DNA of 64,000 bases. Origin: Flavobacteriales bacterium (lineage in GTDB: Bacteria; Bacteroidota; Bacteroidia; Flavobacteriales_F; PHOS-HE28). The translations under genes and the position numbers were made by a program. Location of the stretch: the NCBI GenBank assembly GCA_016788635.1, contig JAEUSU010000028.1:1-64000 (forward strand), read 5' to 3'. The notes below the pieces were generated by a model. That model was not told the origin of the DNA. It did not search any database and saw only the letters and a program-made list of their open reading frames with translations. Below are positions 26,413-35,693 of the stretch, in pieces; positions within the stretch are counted from its first letter, which is position 1, and each line of letters starts with the position of its first letter.

Positions 26413-27369
26413 TCAAACACCGAGGCGCTCCTTCACCCGGTAGTGGTTGCGCTCTGGTGCGCTCCGGCTTACCAGTTCGGCCACGAAGCCCATGGTGAAC
26501 AACTGAACCCCGATCACCATGGCCGTAAGGGCCACGAAGAACAGTCCCTGATCGGAGACCTTGGGCGCCAATTGATGCAGCACGTACAGGTGCCAGAGCT
26601 TCTCGCCCACCACCCACGCGGCAGAAAGGAAGCCGACCACGAACATGAAGGTCCCCACGGCCCCGAAAAAGTGCATGGGCTTGCGGCCAAAGCGGAAAAC
26701 GAAGGTGATGGTGAGCAGATCCAGGAAGCCGTTGATGAAGCGGTCGAACCCGAACTTGGTATGACCGTATTGGCGCGGATGGTGCTTCACCACTTTCTCG
26801 CCGATCTTCCGAAAACCTTCCTTCTTGGCGATGAACGGGATGTACCGGTGCATCTCACCGAACACCTCGATGCTCTTCACCACCTCGCCCCGGTAGGCCT
26901 TGAGGCCGCAGTTGAAATCGTGCAACATCACGCCGCTCACACGCCGGGTGGTCCAGTTGAACAACTTGGTGGGCAAGGTCTTGGTCAGCGGATCGTAGCG
27001 CTTCTTCTTCCAACCGCTCACCAGATCGAACCCATCGTTCACGATCATGTGGTAGAGCGCAGGGATCTCGTCCGGATCGTCCTGAAGGTCCGCATCCATG
27101 GTGATCACCACGCGGCCTTGGGCGGCGCGGAAGCCTTCATTGAGCGCGGGGCTTTTGCCGTAGTTGCGACCGAAACGGATCCCTTTCACGCGGGCATCCG
27201 CTTCTGTGAGGCTTCGGATCACCGGCCAGGATCCATCGGTACTCCCATCATCCACGAGAATGACCTCATAGGCCAGTCCCAATTCACCAATGACCTTGTG
27301 CAACCGCTCCACCAGGATCGGCAATGACTCGTGCTCGTTGAGCAGCGGAACGACGATGGACAGGTCCAT
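26413..27369 (-). CDS. GT2 family polyprenyl-phosphate glycosyltransferase (GtrB/DPM-like)
   Basis: This 318-residue protein has a GT-A domain with SIVVPLLNEHESL at the N terminus, VDDGSTDGSW (about 41-50) and the DXD-like MDADLQDDPDEIP (about 96-108). Two hydrophobic helices near the C terminus (about 235-260 and 270-295) follow. This is the architecture of dolichol-phosphate-mannose synthase-like and GtrB-like enzymes, which load a nucleotide sugar onto undecaprenyl phosphate on the cytosolic side. It lies directly upstream of the DUF6056 gene on the same strand, 27 bases apart, which fits a flip-and-transfer system. Confidence 0.92.
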   Translation of the reverse strand: MDLSIVVPLLNEHESLPILVERLHKVIGELGLAYEVILVDDGSTDGSWPVIRSLTEADARVKGIRFGRNYGKSPALNEGFRAAQGRVVITMDADLQDDPDEIPALYHMIVNDGFDLVSGWKKKRYDPLTKTLPTKLFNWTTRRVSGVMLHDFNCGLKAYRGEVVKSIEVFGEMHRYIPFIAKKEGFRKIGEKVVKHHPRQYGHTKFGFDRFINGFLDLLTITFVFRFGRKPMHFFGAVGTFMFVVGFLSAAWVVGEKLWHLYVLHQLAPKVSDQGLFFVALTAMVIGVQLFTMGFVAELVSRSAPERNHYRVKERLGV

Positions 27370-27425
27370 GCTGCAAGATTACGCCGGGGAATGGCAAGCT
27401 GGACCGAAGCGAACACAGGATCATT

Positions 27426-27433
27426 TACCTTTG
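27426..27433 (+). promoter_or_regulatory. -7 promoter box of the SRP RNA gene
   Basis: TACCTTTG matches the Bacteroidota TAnnTTTG box exactly and ends 4 bases before the RNA 5' end at 27438. No clear -33 TTG is visible at the expected distance. The short gap gives a local calibration of where transcription starts relative to this box. Confidence 0.6.
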
Positions 27434-27437
27434 TGCC

Positions 27438-27535
27438 GGGGCAAGTCCTGTACGACCAGCTCCCGCTGAATCCCCCAGGTCCGGAAGGAAGCAAGGGTAG
27501 GCGGTTGTAGCGGTGCGATACGGGTCGCTTGCCCC
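27438..27535 (+). ncRNA. ffs: Signal recognition particle RNA, small bacterial (4.5S) type
   Basis: The 98-base RNA folds end to end: GGGGCAAG at the 5' end pairs with CTTGCCCC at the 3' end. The middle carries the conserved Ffh-binding hairpin with CAGGTCCGGAAGGAAGCA, including the GGAA tetraloop and the asymmetric internal loop (AGCA). A run of seven T follows at 27538-27544 as terminator. It binds Ffh and targets inner-membrane and exported proteins to FtsY and the translocon. It lies between the GT2 gene and the SDR gene. Confidence 0.95.
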
Positions 27536-27627
27536 ACTTTTTTTGCCCATTTTTTCCTGTTCGACCTGTTCAACGGTGTTCAAGCGGTGTGATCGCAGCG
27601 CGCCGTAGGGCTGAGTACCTTGCCGCC

Positions 27628-28437
27628 ATGGCGGAATACGTTCGGGTAGTGCTGGTCACCGGAGGATCCAGCGGTCTTGGAAAGAGCATCTGTGAGCGGC
27701 TATCGGCCATGGGCCACAAGGTCTATGGGACCAGCCGGCGCACACAGGGCATTGAGGCGTATGGCGCGCACCACCTGATCACCATGGATGTGACAAACGA
27801 GGCCAGCGTAGCAGCCGCCGTGGCCGAAGTGGTGGCGCGCGAAGGGCGTATCGACGTTGTGGTGAACAACGCCGGGCTCGGCATTCAAGGAGCCGCTGAG
27901 GACATCACCCCTGCCCTCGCCCAGCAACTGCTAGACACCAATGTGCTCGGTCCACACCGTGTTTGCCGGGCCGTGCTTCCCCAAATGCGTGCCCAGAGGA
28001 AGGGCCTTATCATCAACATCAGCAGTATCGCGGCCAACTTCGGACTGCCCTACCGGAGCTTCTACAGCGCAAGCAAGGCCGCCTTGGACCGTTACAGTGA
28101 AGCCCTCAGTACCGAGGTGGACCGCTTCGGGATCAAGGTGGTATCGGTGCAGCCGGGCGAGTTCAACACGAACATCGCGGGTTCACGCCTGCGTCCGGAA
28201 GTGATCAGCGATGCACACCGACCGGGCTACGAGAAGGCCATGGCGATCTTGGGAGGCAGCATGCATTACAGCCGCGACCCCGACGAACTGGCGCGCGTGG
28301 TCGCCAAGATCATTGCCGACCCACGACCCGGTACCGTATACCGCGTGGCGCAGGGGGTGCAGAAATTGAGCGTGCTATTGAAGAAAGTGCTCCCCGGAAG
28401 GATGTTCGAGCGCATGGTGCGCAAACACTATGAATAA
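27628..28437 (+). CDS. Classical short-chain dehydrogenase/reductase
   Basis: This 269-residue SDR has the cofactor motif TGGSSGLGKS (residues 9-18), NNAG in the fourth strand, the catalytic Ser of ISSIAANFG and Tyr146-x3-Lys150 (YSASK). The position of an Arg pair after strand 2 (SRRTQG) suggests NADP(H) preference. The ATG at 27628 fits the family; an earlier in-frame start overlaps the SRP RNA. It is followed by a bestrophin-type gene 12 bases later. Substrate unknown. Confidence 0.9.
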   Translation: MAEYVRVVLVTGGSSGLGKSICERLSAMGHKVYGTSRRTQGIEAYGAHHLITMDVTNEASVAAAVAEVVAREGRIDVVVNNAGLGIQGAAEDITPALAQQLLDTNVLGPHRVCRAVLPQMRAQRKGLIINISSIAANFGLPYRSFYSASKAALDRYSEALSTEVDRFGIKVVSVQPGEFNTNIAGSRLRPEVISDAHRPGYEKAMAILGGSMHYSRDPDELARVVAKIIADPRPGTVYRVAQGVQKLSVLLKKVLPGRMFERMVRKHYE

Positions 28438-28449
28438 GGCCCACAGCGC

Positions 28450-29325
28450 ATGACCACTTACGACCCCTCGAATTGGTTCAAGGCACTGGCCATCCACAAG
28501 TCGGACACCTTTCGCAAGCTGTGGCCATGGCTGGCCTTGTTGGGCCTGTACACCGCAACAGTAGGCTATGTGGAAGTGACTTACCTGAAGCTGAGCAAGA
28601 ACAGCCTGGTGAGCAATCTGCCAGTGATGCATAGCCTGCTGGGCTTTGCGATAAGCATGCTGTTGGTGTTCCGCACCAATACGGCCTACGACCGTTGGTG
28701 GGAGGGCCGAAAGCTCTGGGGCCAACTGGTGAACGTGAGCCGCAACCTGGCGATCAAGATCGCAGCCTACATGCCCGATGACGCCCCCACCCGGAGCTTC
28801 TTTGCTCGGGTGATCGGGATCTTCTCATTGGAGCTGAAACAGCACCTGCAAATGGAAAAGACCCGGCTGGAGCTGGACGCCACGCCCCATCCGGAGATCC
28901 CTGATCTCGACCTGAGCAAGCATGTACCGGCGCAGGTCTCAATGCTCATGCACCAACGCGTAATGCGGCTGCATCGCGACGGTCACATCAACCACGAACA
29001 ACTGCTTGCGCTGAACGGTGAGCTGGTGCAGTTCATGGATATCTGCGGGGCCTGCGAACGCATCAAGAACACCCCCATCCCCTATTCCTACAGCAGCTTC
29101 ATCAAGAAGTTCATCGTCATCTACGTGGTCACGCTGCCCATGGGCTTCGTGTTCACGCTGGGCTACATCGCCATCCCCGTGGTGATGTTCATCTTCTACG
29201 TGCTGGCCAGCCTTGAGCTGATCGCCGAGGAGATCGAGGACCCGTTCGGCAAGGACGTGAACGACCTGCCGATGGAGCGGCTGTCCGTGATGATCGGCCG
29301 CAACGTGGAAGAGCTTCTGGCCTGA
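28450..29325 (+). CDS. Bestrophin family ion channel
   Basis: This 291-residue membrane protein has the RFP-TM/bestrophin pattern: an N-terminal amphipathic segment with FRKLWPW, a first TM hairpin, the conserved motif FRTNTAYDRWWEGRKLWG (about residues 76-93) and a central helical cytosolic part. The C-terminal ends in IEDPFGKDVNDLP, the characteristic acidic cluster. Bacterial homologues form pentameric channels (anion or sodium). It is co-directional with the SDR gene and followed by a strong terminator. Confidence 0.92.
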   Translation: MTTYDPSNWFKALAIHKSDTFRKLWPWLALLGLYTATVGYVEVTYLKLSKNSLVSNLPVMHSLLGFAISMLLVFRTNTAYDRWWEGRKLWGQLVNVSRNLAIKIAAYMPDDAPTRSFFARVIGIFSLELKQHLQMEKTRLELDATPHPEIPDLDLSKHVPAQVSMLMHQRVMRLHRDGHINHEQLLALNGELVQFMDICGACERIKNTPIPYSYSSFIKKFIVIYVVTLPMGFVFTLGYIAIPVVMFIFYVLASLELIAEEIEDPFGKDVNDLPMERLSVMIGRNVEELLA

Positions 29326-29343
29326 CACGGCCCCACCAAAGCC

Positions 29344-29382
29344 GAAGCCCGGTCATCCGCCGAAAGGCAGAGACCGGGCTTC
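29344..29382. terminator. Strong hairpin terminator between bestrophin and rpsA genes
   Basis: Perfect 11-base arms GAAGCCCGGTC (29344-29354) and GACCGGGCTTC (29372-29382) enclose a 17-base loop, followed by TTGCTTT. It sits between convergent genes and can terminate from both sides. Confidence 0.75.
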
Positions 29383-29404
29383 TTGCTTTGCGCAGGAATG
29401 ACGC

Positions 29405-31267
29405 TTACTCGGCGCCCTCCTCTTCGTTCTTCTTGCCCTTGGTAGCGCGCTCCTTGTTCTCCATGGCGCTCTTCAGGTCGCTCAGCACGCTCAGGTCGCC
29501 CAGGGTGCTCTTCTCCACTTTCTCGTTCACGCTCTTCACCGAAGCGGACGCTGCACCGGGGGCACCGCCCTCCTTGCGTGCACCACGCTTGGCTGGAGCT
29601 GCCTCGATGGGCTCTTCGCCCTCCTCGAAGGTGCGGGTGTGGCTCAGCACGATGCGACGGGCATCGCCGTTGAACTCCAGCACCATGAACGGAAGCTTCT
29701 CTTCGAGCTCGGCCTTGGAACCGTCGGCCTTCTTCAGGCCCTTGGCGGTAACGGTGCCTTCCACACCGTAGGGCAGGCTCACCACGAAGTTCTGTCCGGC
29801 GCGGCCGGTGATCGTTCCCTCGTGCACGCTGCCCGGGGTGAACACCGTGGCGAACACCTCCCAAGGGTTCTCTTCCACTTGCTTGTGGCCGAGGCTCAGG
29901 CGGCGGTTCTCCTTGTCCACTTCCAAGACCATCACCTCGATGTCGTCACCGATGTTGCAGAACTCGCTGGGGTGCTTGATGCGCTTGGTCCAGCTGAGGT
30001 CGCTGATGTGGATGAGGCCATCCACGCCCTCCTCCAGCTCGGCGAAGATGCCGAAGTGGGTGAAGTTGCGGACCTTGGCGGAGTGCTTGCTGCGCACAGG
30101 GTACTTGAACTCGATATCGGCCCAGGGATCGGTGCTCAGCTGCTTCATGCCGAGGCTCATCTTGCGCTCTTCGCGGTCGATGTTCAGGATCACGCATTCG
30201 ATCTCCTGACCTTCCTTCAGGAAGTCCTTCGGGCTGCGCAGGTGCTGGCTCCAACTCATTTCACTCACGTGCAGCAGGCCTTCCACACCGGCGGCCACCT
30301 CCACGAACGCGCCGTAGTCGGTGATCACCATCACTTTGCCCTTCACCTTGTCGCCAGCGTTCATGTCGGCGCTCAGGGCATCCCATGGGTGCGCCTGCAG
30401 CTGCTTCAGACCAAGGGCGATACGGCGCTTCTCGTCGTCGAAGTCCAAGATCACCACGTTGATCTTCTCGTCCAGCTTCACCACTTCCTCGGGGTGGCTT
30501 ACGCGGCCCCAGCTCAGGTCGGTGATGTGGATCAGACCGTCCACGCCGCCAAGGTCCACGAACACACCATAGCTGGTGATGTTCTTGACGGTACCCTCCA
30601 GCACCTGGCCTTTTTCGAGGCCGCCGATGATCTGCTTCTTCTGGGCTTCCAGTTCGGCCTCGATCAGCGCCTTGTGGCTTACCACCACGTTCTTGAACTC
30701 CTGGTTGATCTTCACGACCTTGAACTCCATGTTCTTGCCAACGAACTGGTCGTAGTCGCGAATGGGCTTCACGTCGATCTGGCTGCCGGGCAGGAAGGCC
30801 TCGATGCCGAACACGTCCACGATGAGACCGCCCTTGGTGCGGCACTTCACGTAGCCCGTGATGATCTCGTTGGTCTCCATGGCATGGTTCACCTTGCCCC
30901 AGGCATTGTGCACACGAGCGGTCTTGTGGCTCACCACCATTTGACCACCCTTGTCCTCCTGCTTCTCGATGTACACCTCCACCTGGTCACCGATCTTCAG
31001 ATCGGGCTTGTAGCGGAACTCGCTGATGGGGACCACACCCTCGGATTTGTAGCCGATGTTGATCACCACTTCCTTCTTGTTCATACCGACGACGGTGCCC
31101 ATGAGCACTTCCTTCTCGGAGATGCTGCTGAGGGTGTCTTCGTAGGCCTTCTCCATGCGCTCCCGGTCGGAAGCGGAAAGGGCCTTCTTGTCATCTTCCA
31201 CTGCGGCCCAATCAAAATCGGCGGGCGGCTCGGCGAAGGTGACCTTGTTGTTCTCTACTGTCGACAT
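29405..31267 (-). CDS. rpsA: 30S ribosomal protein S1
   Basis: This 620-residue protein has six S1 (OB-fold) repeats. The first two are divergent and bind the ribosome (GTVVGMNKKEVVINIGYKSE). Repeats 3-6 are typical (for example GTVKNITSYGVFVDLGGVDG and GKVMVITDYGAFVEVAAGVEG). A Lys/Glu/Ala-rich tail ends the protein. S1 recruits mRNA to the 30S subunit; in a phylum that mostly lacks Shine-Dalgarno sequences this is presumably important. The ATG at 31267 (MSTVENNKVTF) is chosen because the upstream 48 codons do not resemble S1. Confidence 0.95.
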   Translation of the reverse strand: MSTVENNKVTFAEPPADFDWAAVEDDKKALSASDRERMEKAYEDTLSSISEKEVLMGTVVGMNKKEVVINIGYKSEGVVPISEFRYKPDLKIGDQVEVYIEKQEDKGGQMVVSHKTARVHNAWGKVNHAMETNEIITGYVKCRTKGGLIVDVFGIEAFLPGSQIDVKPIRDYDQFVGKNMEFKVVKINQEFKNVVVSHKALIEAELEAQKKQIIGGLEKGQVLEGTVKNITSYGVFVDLGGVDGLIHITDLSWGRVSHPEEVVKLDEKINVVILDFDDEKRRIALGLKQLQAHPWDALSADMNAGDKVKGKVMVITDYGAFVEVAAGVEGLLHVSEMSWSQHLRSPKDFLKEGQEIECVILNIDREERKMSLGMKQLSTDPWADIEFKYPVRSKHSAKVRNFTHFGIFAELEEGVDGLIHISDLSWTKRIKHPSEFCNIGDDIEVMVLEVDKENRRLSLGHKQVEENPWEVFATVFTPGSVHEGTITGRAGQNFVVSLPYGVEGTVTAKGLKKADGSKAELEEKLPFMVLEFNGDARRIVLSHTRTFEEGEEPIEAAPAKRGARKEGGAPGAASASVKSVNEKVEKSTLGDLSVLSDLKSAMENKERATKGKKNEEEGAE

Positions 31268-31537
31268 TGCACGTACACTTACTTGTATCCCGGACCAAGG
31301 GGCCACTGACCGGGAGGGTTCTGTTTGCCCACGGTGTCCCTGCGTGAGCTTCCTGCTTTGGTCCGCCCAACGGCGGATCCGAAAAAGGACCGCAAAAGTA
31401 GGGAAAAACATTGATCGTCAGTCATTTCGATGAAGAGGTGGAAGTCCTGACACCCGGGCACCGAACCACTGGACATGCAGCCCTGTTTTATCCGGACCTT
31501 TGGCCGTTCGGGCCTCGGGCCAAACGAACCAACCGGA

Positions 31538-32761
31538 ATGCGCAGTTTCACCATCCCCACCCACTACCGCAGCGACCTCATTGGGCGCCTCAAAGCCTTC
31601 CGCAAGGCGCAGGACCCCAAGAAAAAGGACCTGAGCCCCACGCAGTTGGACCTCGGTGCGGTGCGTTTCGTCTTTGCCCGGCACTTCGGCTTCTGCTACG
31701 GGGTGGAGAACGCCATCGAGATCAGCTACAAGGCCCTGGAGGAGAACCCCGGCAAGCGCATTTTCCTGCTGAGCCAGATGATCCACAACCCGGCCGTGAA
31801 CGACGACCTCACCAGCCGGGGCATGCGCTTCATCCAGGACACCAACGGGCAGCCGCTGATGGACTGGAACGAGCTTACCGCCGACGACATCGTGATCATC
31901 CCGGCCTTCGGCACCACGCTGGAAACGGAGGAGAAGCTGAAGGCCATTGGCATCGACCCGCTGAAGTACAACACCACCTGCCCCTTCGTGGAGAAGGTGT
32001 GGAACCGCAGCGCGCAGCTGGGCCAGAAGGACTACACCGTGGTGATCCACGGCAAGGCGAAGCACGAGGAGACGCGCGCCACCTTCAGCCACACGGCCGC
32101 CGGCGCGCCCGCCGTGATCATCAAGGACATGGCCGAGGCGCAGGAGCTGGGCCGCATCATCACCGGTGAACTGCCCGCCGCACGCTTCCACGAACTCTTC
32201 GGCACGCGCAGCACCCCGGGCTTCGATCCCGCCAAGGACCTGGCCCGCATCGGTGTGGTGAACCAGACCACCATGCTGGCCACGGAAACGCAGGCCATCG
32301 CCGACCACTTGAAGCAGGTGATGATCGCCAAGCACGGCGAGGCCGACCTCAAGGCCCACTTCGCCGATACGCGCGACACGCTCTGCTACGCCACCAACGA
32401 CAACCAGGACGCCACCAACGAACTGCTGAAGGCCGAGGCCGATCTGGCGCTGGTAGTTGGCGGCTACAACAGCAGTAACACCAGCCATCTGGTGGAACTG
32501 CTGGAGCACAAGTTCCCCACCTACTTCATCAAGGACGAGACGGAGATCCTCTCAGCGGAAACAATCCAGCACTTCAACTACCCGGCGCACAAGCTGGAGA
32601 GCACTGACGGCTGGCTCCCGGCGAAGCGTCCGCTCACCATCATCCTCACCAGCGGCGCCAGCTGCCCGGATACCTTGCTGGACCGGGTGATGCTGAAGGT
32701 GCTGTCGATGGTGGAGGGCGTGAAGGATCCGGCGGAAGTGGTGGAGGGGATCGTCGCATGA
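31538..32761 (+). CDS. ispH: 4-hydroxy-3-methylbut-2-enyl diphosphate reductase
   Basis: IspH performs the last step of the non-mevalonate isoprenoid pathway, reducing HMBPP to IPP and DMAPP with a 4Fe-4S cluster. The three cluster ligands are visible as FGFCYGVE (C53), TTCPFVEKV (C148) and DTLCYATNDNQDA (C283). A further Cys376 replaces Ala in the C-terminal SGASCPD. At 407 residues it is the long form typical of Bacteroidota. The start at 31538 is chosen because the upstream reading lacks family sequence. The stop overlaps the next ATG by four bases (ATGA). Confidence 0.95.
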   Translation: MRSFTIPTHYRSDLIGRLKAFRKAQDPKKKDLSPTQLDLGAVRFVFARHFGFCYGVENAIEISYKALEENPGKRIFLLSQMIHNPAVNDDLTSRGMRFIQDTNGQPLMDWNELTADDIVIIPAFGTTLETEEKLKAIGIDPLKYNTTCPFVEKVWNRSAQLGQKDYTVVIHGKAKHEETRATFSHTAAGAPAVIIKDMAEAQELGRIITGELPAARFHELFGTRSTPGFDPAKDLARIGVVNQTTMLATETQAIADHLKQVMIAKHGEADLKAHFADTRDTLCYATNDNQDATNELLKAEADLALVVGGYNSSNTSHLVELLEHKFPTYFIKDETEILSAETIQHFNYPAHKLESTDGWLPAKRPLTIILTSGASCPDTLLDRVMLKVLSMVEGVKDPAEVVEGIVA

Positions 32762-33471
32762 ATCGTTCGATGATAAGGTCCATCGGGGCTATGCTCGGTG
32801 CCTTCCTGATCGGTTGCGAAAGACCTTCAGTACCATCGACACCTGGACTAGCATCAACACCCTCTGTTGACACTGCCCAAGCCCCGAACTGCTTCGACAT
32901 TTATCAGATGGCATTCGGCTCGGATTCGGTCCCCACTCTATGGGCAGTCCGCACCGCCGCAACCACAAGCACGGTCGGACAACTCCATATCAACTCGGGA
33001 TCATTTACCATAGGTGACCCGGTGATACTACCGCACCTACAGCCTTGTGCACAGAAGGTTCCCACAGGTGATCACGACATTGAGGTGCTCAAGGTCAGGC
33101 ATCATTATGACCCAAAGGTTGAGATCAATGCATTGATCCGTGTGCGATTCAATGAACTGACACCGGTCTCATGGAAGTTCGCCTCCTCTGACAAGGCGGC
33201 AATGGACACTGTCAGTGTGCATTCTCAGAACTTTCTGGGATTCAGTGTCGATGCTGGTTCCGCTATCCTCTACGATATGAGCAAGCAGACGGTGATGGAA
33301 GAAGTGGATATTGATCGGCTCTGGACCAATGGAATCAAGGTTAACAAGGACTTTGTTGCGTTCAGCACAAATGGCGACGGCAGATTTCCTGCCTATCTGG
33401 GGTTCGACCAAGATGGGAACCCGTGTCAATTGGTGATTGATCTCTTGCTGATCAACTGCACTTGCCAATAA
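32758..33471 (+). CDS. Putative lipoprotein, unknown function
   Basis: This 237-residue protein has a short N-terminal signal (MNRSMIRSIGAMLGAFLIGC), a lipobox at FLIGC and a Pro/Ser/Thr-rich linker. Two Cys pairs (NCFDIY and C-terminal NCTCQ) are present in the mature part. Its composition is visibly less GC-rich than its neighbours, with many AT-rich codons, which may mean relaxed constraint or acquisition. It is translationally coupled to ispH by a four-base overlap. No family was recognised. Confidence 0.65.
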   Translation: MNRSMIRSIGAMLGAFLIGCERPSVPSTPGLASTPSVDTAQAPNCFDIYQMAFGSDSVPTLWAVRTAATTSTVGQLHINSGSFTIGDPVILPHLQPCAQKVPTGDHDIEVLKVRHHYDPKVEINALIRVRFNELTPVSWKFASSDKAAMDTVSVHSQNFLGFSVDAGSAILYDMSKQTVMEEVDIDRLWTNGIKVNKDFVAFSTNGDGRFPAYLGFDQDGNPCQLVIDLLLINCTCQ

Positions 33472-33489
33472 GTTGACATCCATTCAAGC

Positions 33490-33825
33490 GTGAAGATCCT
33501 CTTCGTCTGCACCGTCAACCGCATGCGCTCCGCCACGGCGCACAAGATCTACGAGAACGACGAGCGCTTCGAGGTGGTTTCCGCCGGTACGGACCGCACC
33601 GCCAACGTGGTGCTGGAGGAATGGCACCTGGAATGGGCCGATGCCATCGTGGTGATGGAGAAGCAGCACCGCAACAAGATCCGCGAGCGCTTTCCGCAGT
33701 GGTACGAGAAGAAGCCGATCGTGTGCCTGTACATCGATGATGTTTACGACTACCTGCAACCCGAGCTGATCGCGGTGCTGAAGGAGAAGTTCGAGGATGT
33801 GTGGCGGCGGGGACTGCTGGGCTGA
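33490..33825 (+). CDS. Low-molecular-weight protein tyrosine phosphatase-like protein
   Basis: This 111-residue protein opens with KILFVCTVNRMRSATA, which holds a CX5R phosphate-binding loop (C7 to R13, then Ser14) in the position expected for LMW phosphatases and arsenate reductases. The later part is shorter than in true LMW PTPs (about 150 residues) and lacks a clear DP general-acid loop, although a DDVYDY segment is present. Members of this compact family are annotated as phosphotyrosine phosphatases in many bacteria without biochemical proof. It starts at GTG and converges on cmk with 4 bases between. Confidence 0.72.
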   Translation: MKILFVCTVNRMRSATAHKIYENDERFEVVSAGTDRTANVVLEEWHLEWADAIVVMEKQHRNKIRERFPQWYEKKPIVCLYIDDVYDYLQPELIAVLKEKFEDVWRRGLLG

Positions 33826-33829
33826 ACCA

Positions 33830-34531
33830 TCACTCCTGCCCCACCTGGGCCAGCACGTCCACCACGATATCGAGCGCCTTCACGAACTGCTCCTCGGCTG
33901 TGATGTCGCTGTTGTCGATCTCCACGGCATCGGGGGCCTTGATAAGGGGATCGGCGGCACGGGTGGTATCGTCCTCGTCGCGGCGTTCGATGTTCTCCAG
34001 CACGCTGGCATAGTCCACTTCCACGCCCTTCAGCTTCAGTTCATGGTAGCGGCGCTTGGCACGAATGTCGGGCCGGGCGGTCATGTAGAGCTTTACCTCG
34101 GCATCGGGGAACACCACGGTGCCAATGTCGCGGCCGTCCATCACCACGCCCTTATCGCGGCCAAAAGCCTGTTGCAGGCGCACCAGCTTGGCGCGGACCT
34201 CGGGCACCGGGCTGACCAGCGTAACGTAGCGGCTCACCTCCATGCCGCGGATCTCCTTCTCCACGTTGCGACCATTCAGCGTGGTGACGCTCTTGTTGGT
34301 CATGGGGTCGTGCTCGAAGCGGATGTCCAGATCGTCCAGAACGGCGAGCAGTCCATCGCGGTCAAGCTTACCATCGTGCACCAGGCCGTTCTCGATCACA
34401 TACAAGGCCACGGCCCGGTACATGGCGCCACTATCGATGTAGGTATACCCGAGGTGCCCGGCCAGTTGCTTGGCCAAGGTGCTCTTCCCGCAGGAGGAGA
34501 ACCCGTCGATGGCGATGGTGATCCGGTTCAC
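33830..34531 (-). CDS. cmk: Cytidylate kinase
   Basis: This 233-residue P-loop kinase has GFSSCGKSTLAK at the N terminus (about residues 10-21), then YIDSGAMYRAVA, the NMP-binding DGRDIGTVVFPDA, and a lid region with Arg residues (RAKRRYHELK). It phosphorylates CMP and dCMP with ATP. The adjacency of cmk and porQ is common in Bacteroidota. No unusual feature. Confidence 0.95.
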   Translation of the reverse strand: MNRITIAIDGFSSCGKSTLAKQLAGHLGYTYIDSGAMYRAVALYVIENGLVHDGKLDRDGLLAVLDDLDIRFEHDPMTNKSVTTLNGRNVEKEIRGMEVSRYVTLVSPVPEVRAKLVRLQQAFGRDKGVVMDGRDIGTVVFPDAEVKLYMTARPDIRAKRRYHELKLKGVEVDYASVLENIERRDEDDTTRAADPLIKAPDAVEIDNSDITAEEQFVKALDIVVDVLAQVGQE

Positions 34532-34581
34532 GAGCGGCGAAGGTAGGCAAGAGCGTTGGCCCCTTCAGCCAGCGGTAGGGC

Positions 34582-35619
34582 TCACTCCTTCTGGAAGTCC
34601 GCAAAGCGCACGGCCAGCGTGAAGGTGTTGGAAATGCCCGCCAGATTGAGCTGCGAGTACCCGTAGCTCAGGTGCAGCTTGCTCACCTTGAACCCCAGAC
34701 CGAAGCTGAGTCCCGTGGCGGCCGGCTTGTCGGGCAGCACCATTTCCTGGCGGCGGCGGAAGTTGTAGGCCACCCGGATCATGAAGTTCTTGCTCAGCAT
34801 GATCTCCGCACTGGGGACCAGATGCAGAATGAGCTTTTCGCCCGTGGTCACCTTGTCCTCAATGGGCTGTCCGGTGGCCTGGTCGATCTGCTGCACGGCA
34901 TTGGGGTCCACGTAGGAGAGGTCCCACTGCTGGAGCTGCTCCATCATGAGGCCCAGTCGGAAGGGCGCGTGCTTGAACTTGTAGGTGACACCCAACTGCA
35001 CTTGGAAGGGCAGCTTCTCACGTTGGGCGGTGTAGGTCGAGGTCTGGTAGCCGATGTTGCGCAGCAGTCCCGCCACCGTGAGGCCCAGTTTGCGCTTCAC
35101 GAACACGCCGCCAATATCCAAGGCCCAAGCCGTGGAGTTGTAGGTGTCCAGGTTGCTGGTGAGGAACTTCATGTTCGCCCCTATGCTGAACAGGCTGTCA
35201 ATGGGATGCGCACCGCCTACTTGGAAGACATACTCGCCAGCCTTGAACTCGCCCAGATCGTTACCCGATTCGTCCGTGCGGCGGAAGGTGCCGTAATCGA
35301 TGTAGTGGATGCTACCGGAGAAGGTGGTATTGATGCTGTCGAAGTGGTGGCCATATCCCGCGTAGCCAATGCCGATGCCCTCGAAGTAGGGCAGGTAACT
35401 GAAGGCCACCTGGCGACCCATTTCACGGTTCAATAAGGCCGGGTTGAAGAAGCCCAGGTTGAGGTCGTTGTCCATGACGGCGATGTAGTTGCCACCGAGG
35501 GCAGCACTTCGGGCCGAGCTGGGGATATCGAGCACCCGGAAAGCGGACTGGCCGCCCAATTGGCCGAACATGGCGGGCGCTAGGAGCAGGCCCAGAATGA
35601 GGGGTAGGTATCGACGCAT
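34582..35619 (-). CDS. porQ: Type IX secretion system protein PorQ
   Basis: This 345-residue outer-membrane protein has a signal peptide (MRRYLPLILGLLLAPAMFGQ) and a beta-barrel pattern of alternating hydrophobic strands. The N-terminal PorQ motif SAFRVLDIPSSARSAALGGNYIA, shared with the PorV-like FadL group, is present. The C terminus ends FADFQKE after a strand with an aromatic near the end, as in outer-membrane barrels. PorQ, with PorU, PorV and PorZ, forms the T9SS attachment complex in which the sorting domains of cargo are cut and linked to lipopolysaccharide. It supports the presence of a T9SS in this organism. The start at 35619 gives the signal peptide; an upstream ATG would not. Confidence 0.9.
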   Translation of the reverse strand: MRRYLPLILGLLLAPAMFGQLGGQSAFRVLDIPSSARSAALGGNYIAVMDNDLNLGFFNPALLNREMGRQVAFSYLPYFEGIGIGYAGYGHHFDSINTTFSGSIHYIDYGTFRRTDESGNDLGEFKAGEYVFQVGGAHPIDSLFSIGANMKFLTSNLDTYNSTAWALDIGGVFVKRKLGLTVAGLLRNIGYQTSTYTAQREKLPFQVQLGVTYKFKHAPFRLGLMMEQLQQWDLSYVDPNAVQQIDQATGQPIEDKVTTGEKLILHLVPSAEIMLSKNFMIRVAYNFRRRQEMVLPDKPAATGLSFGLGFKVSKLHLSYGYSQLNLAGISNTFTLAVRFADFQKE

Positions 35620-35693
35620 ACGCGGAGGGAACGAATATAGGGCTCGGGTATTGTATGAACACGCGGACCGTGTGCTTGTGCGCCGGTCCGAGT

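Noticed and set aside
29639-31309. Long plus-strand open frame opposite rpsA
   Set aside because: Antisense of six S1 repeats; the translation is dominated by His, Val and Leu and shows no family.
31418-32509. Minus-strand open frame opposite ispH
   Set aside because: Shadow of ispH, with no motif; all three cluster cysteines are in the plus-strand gene.
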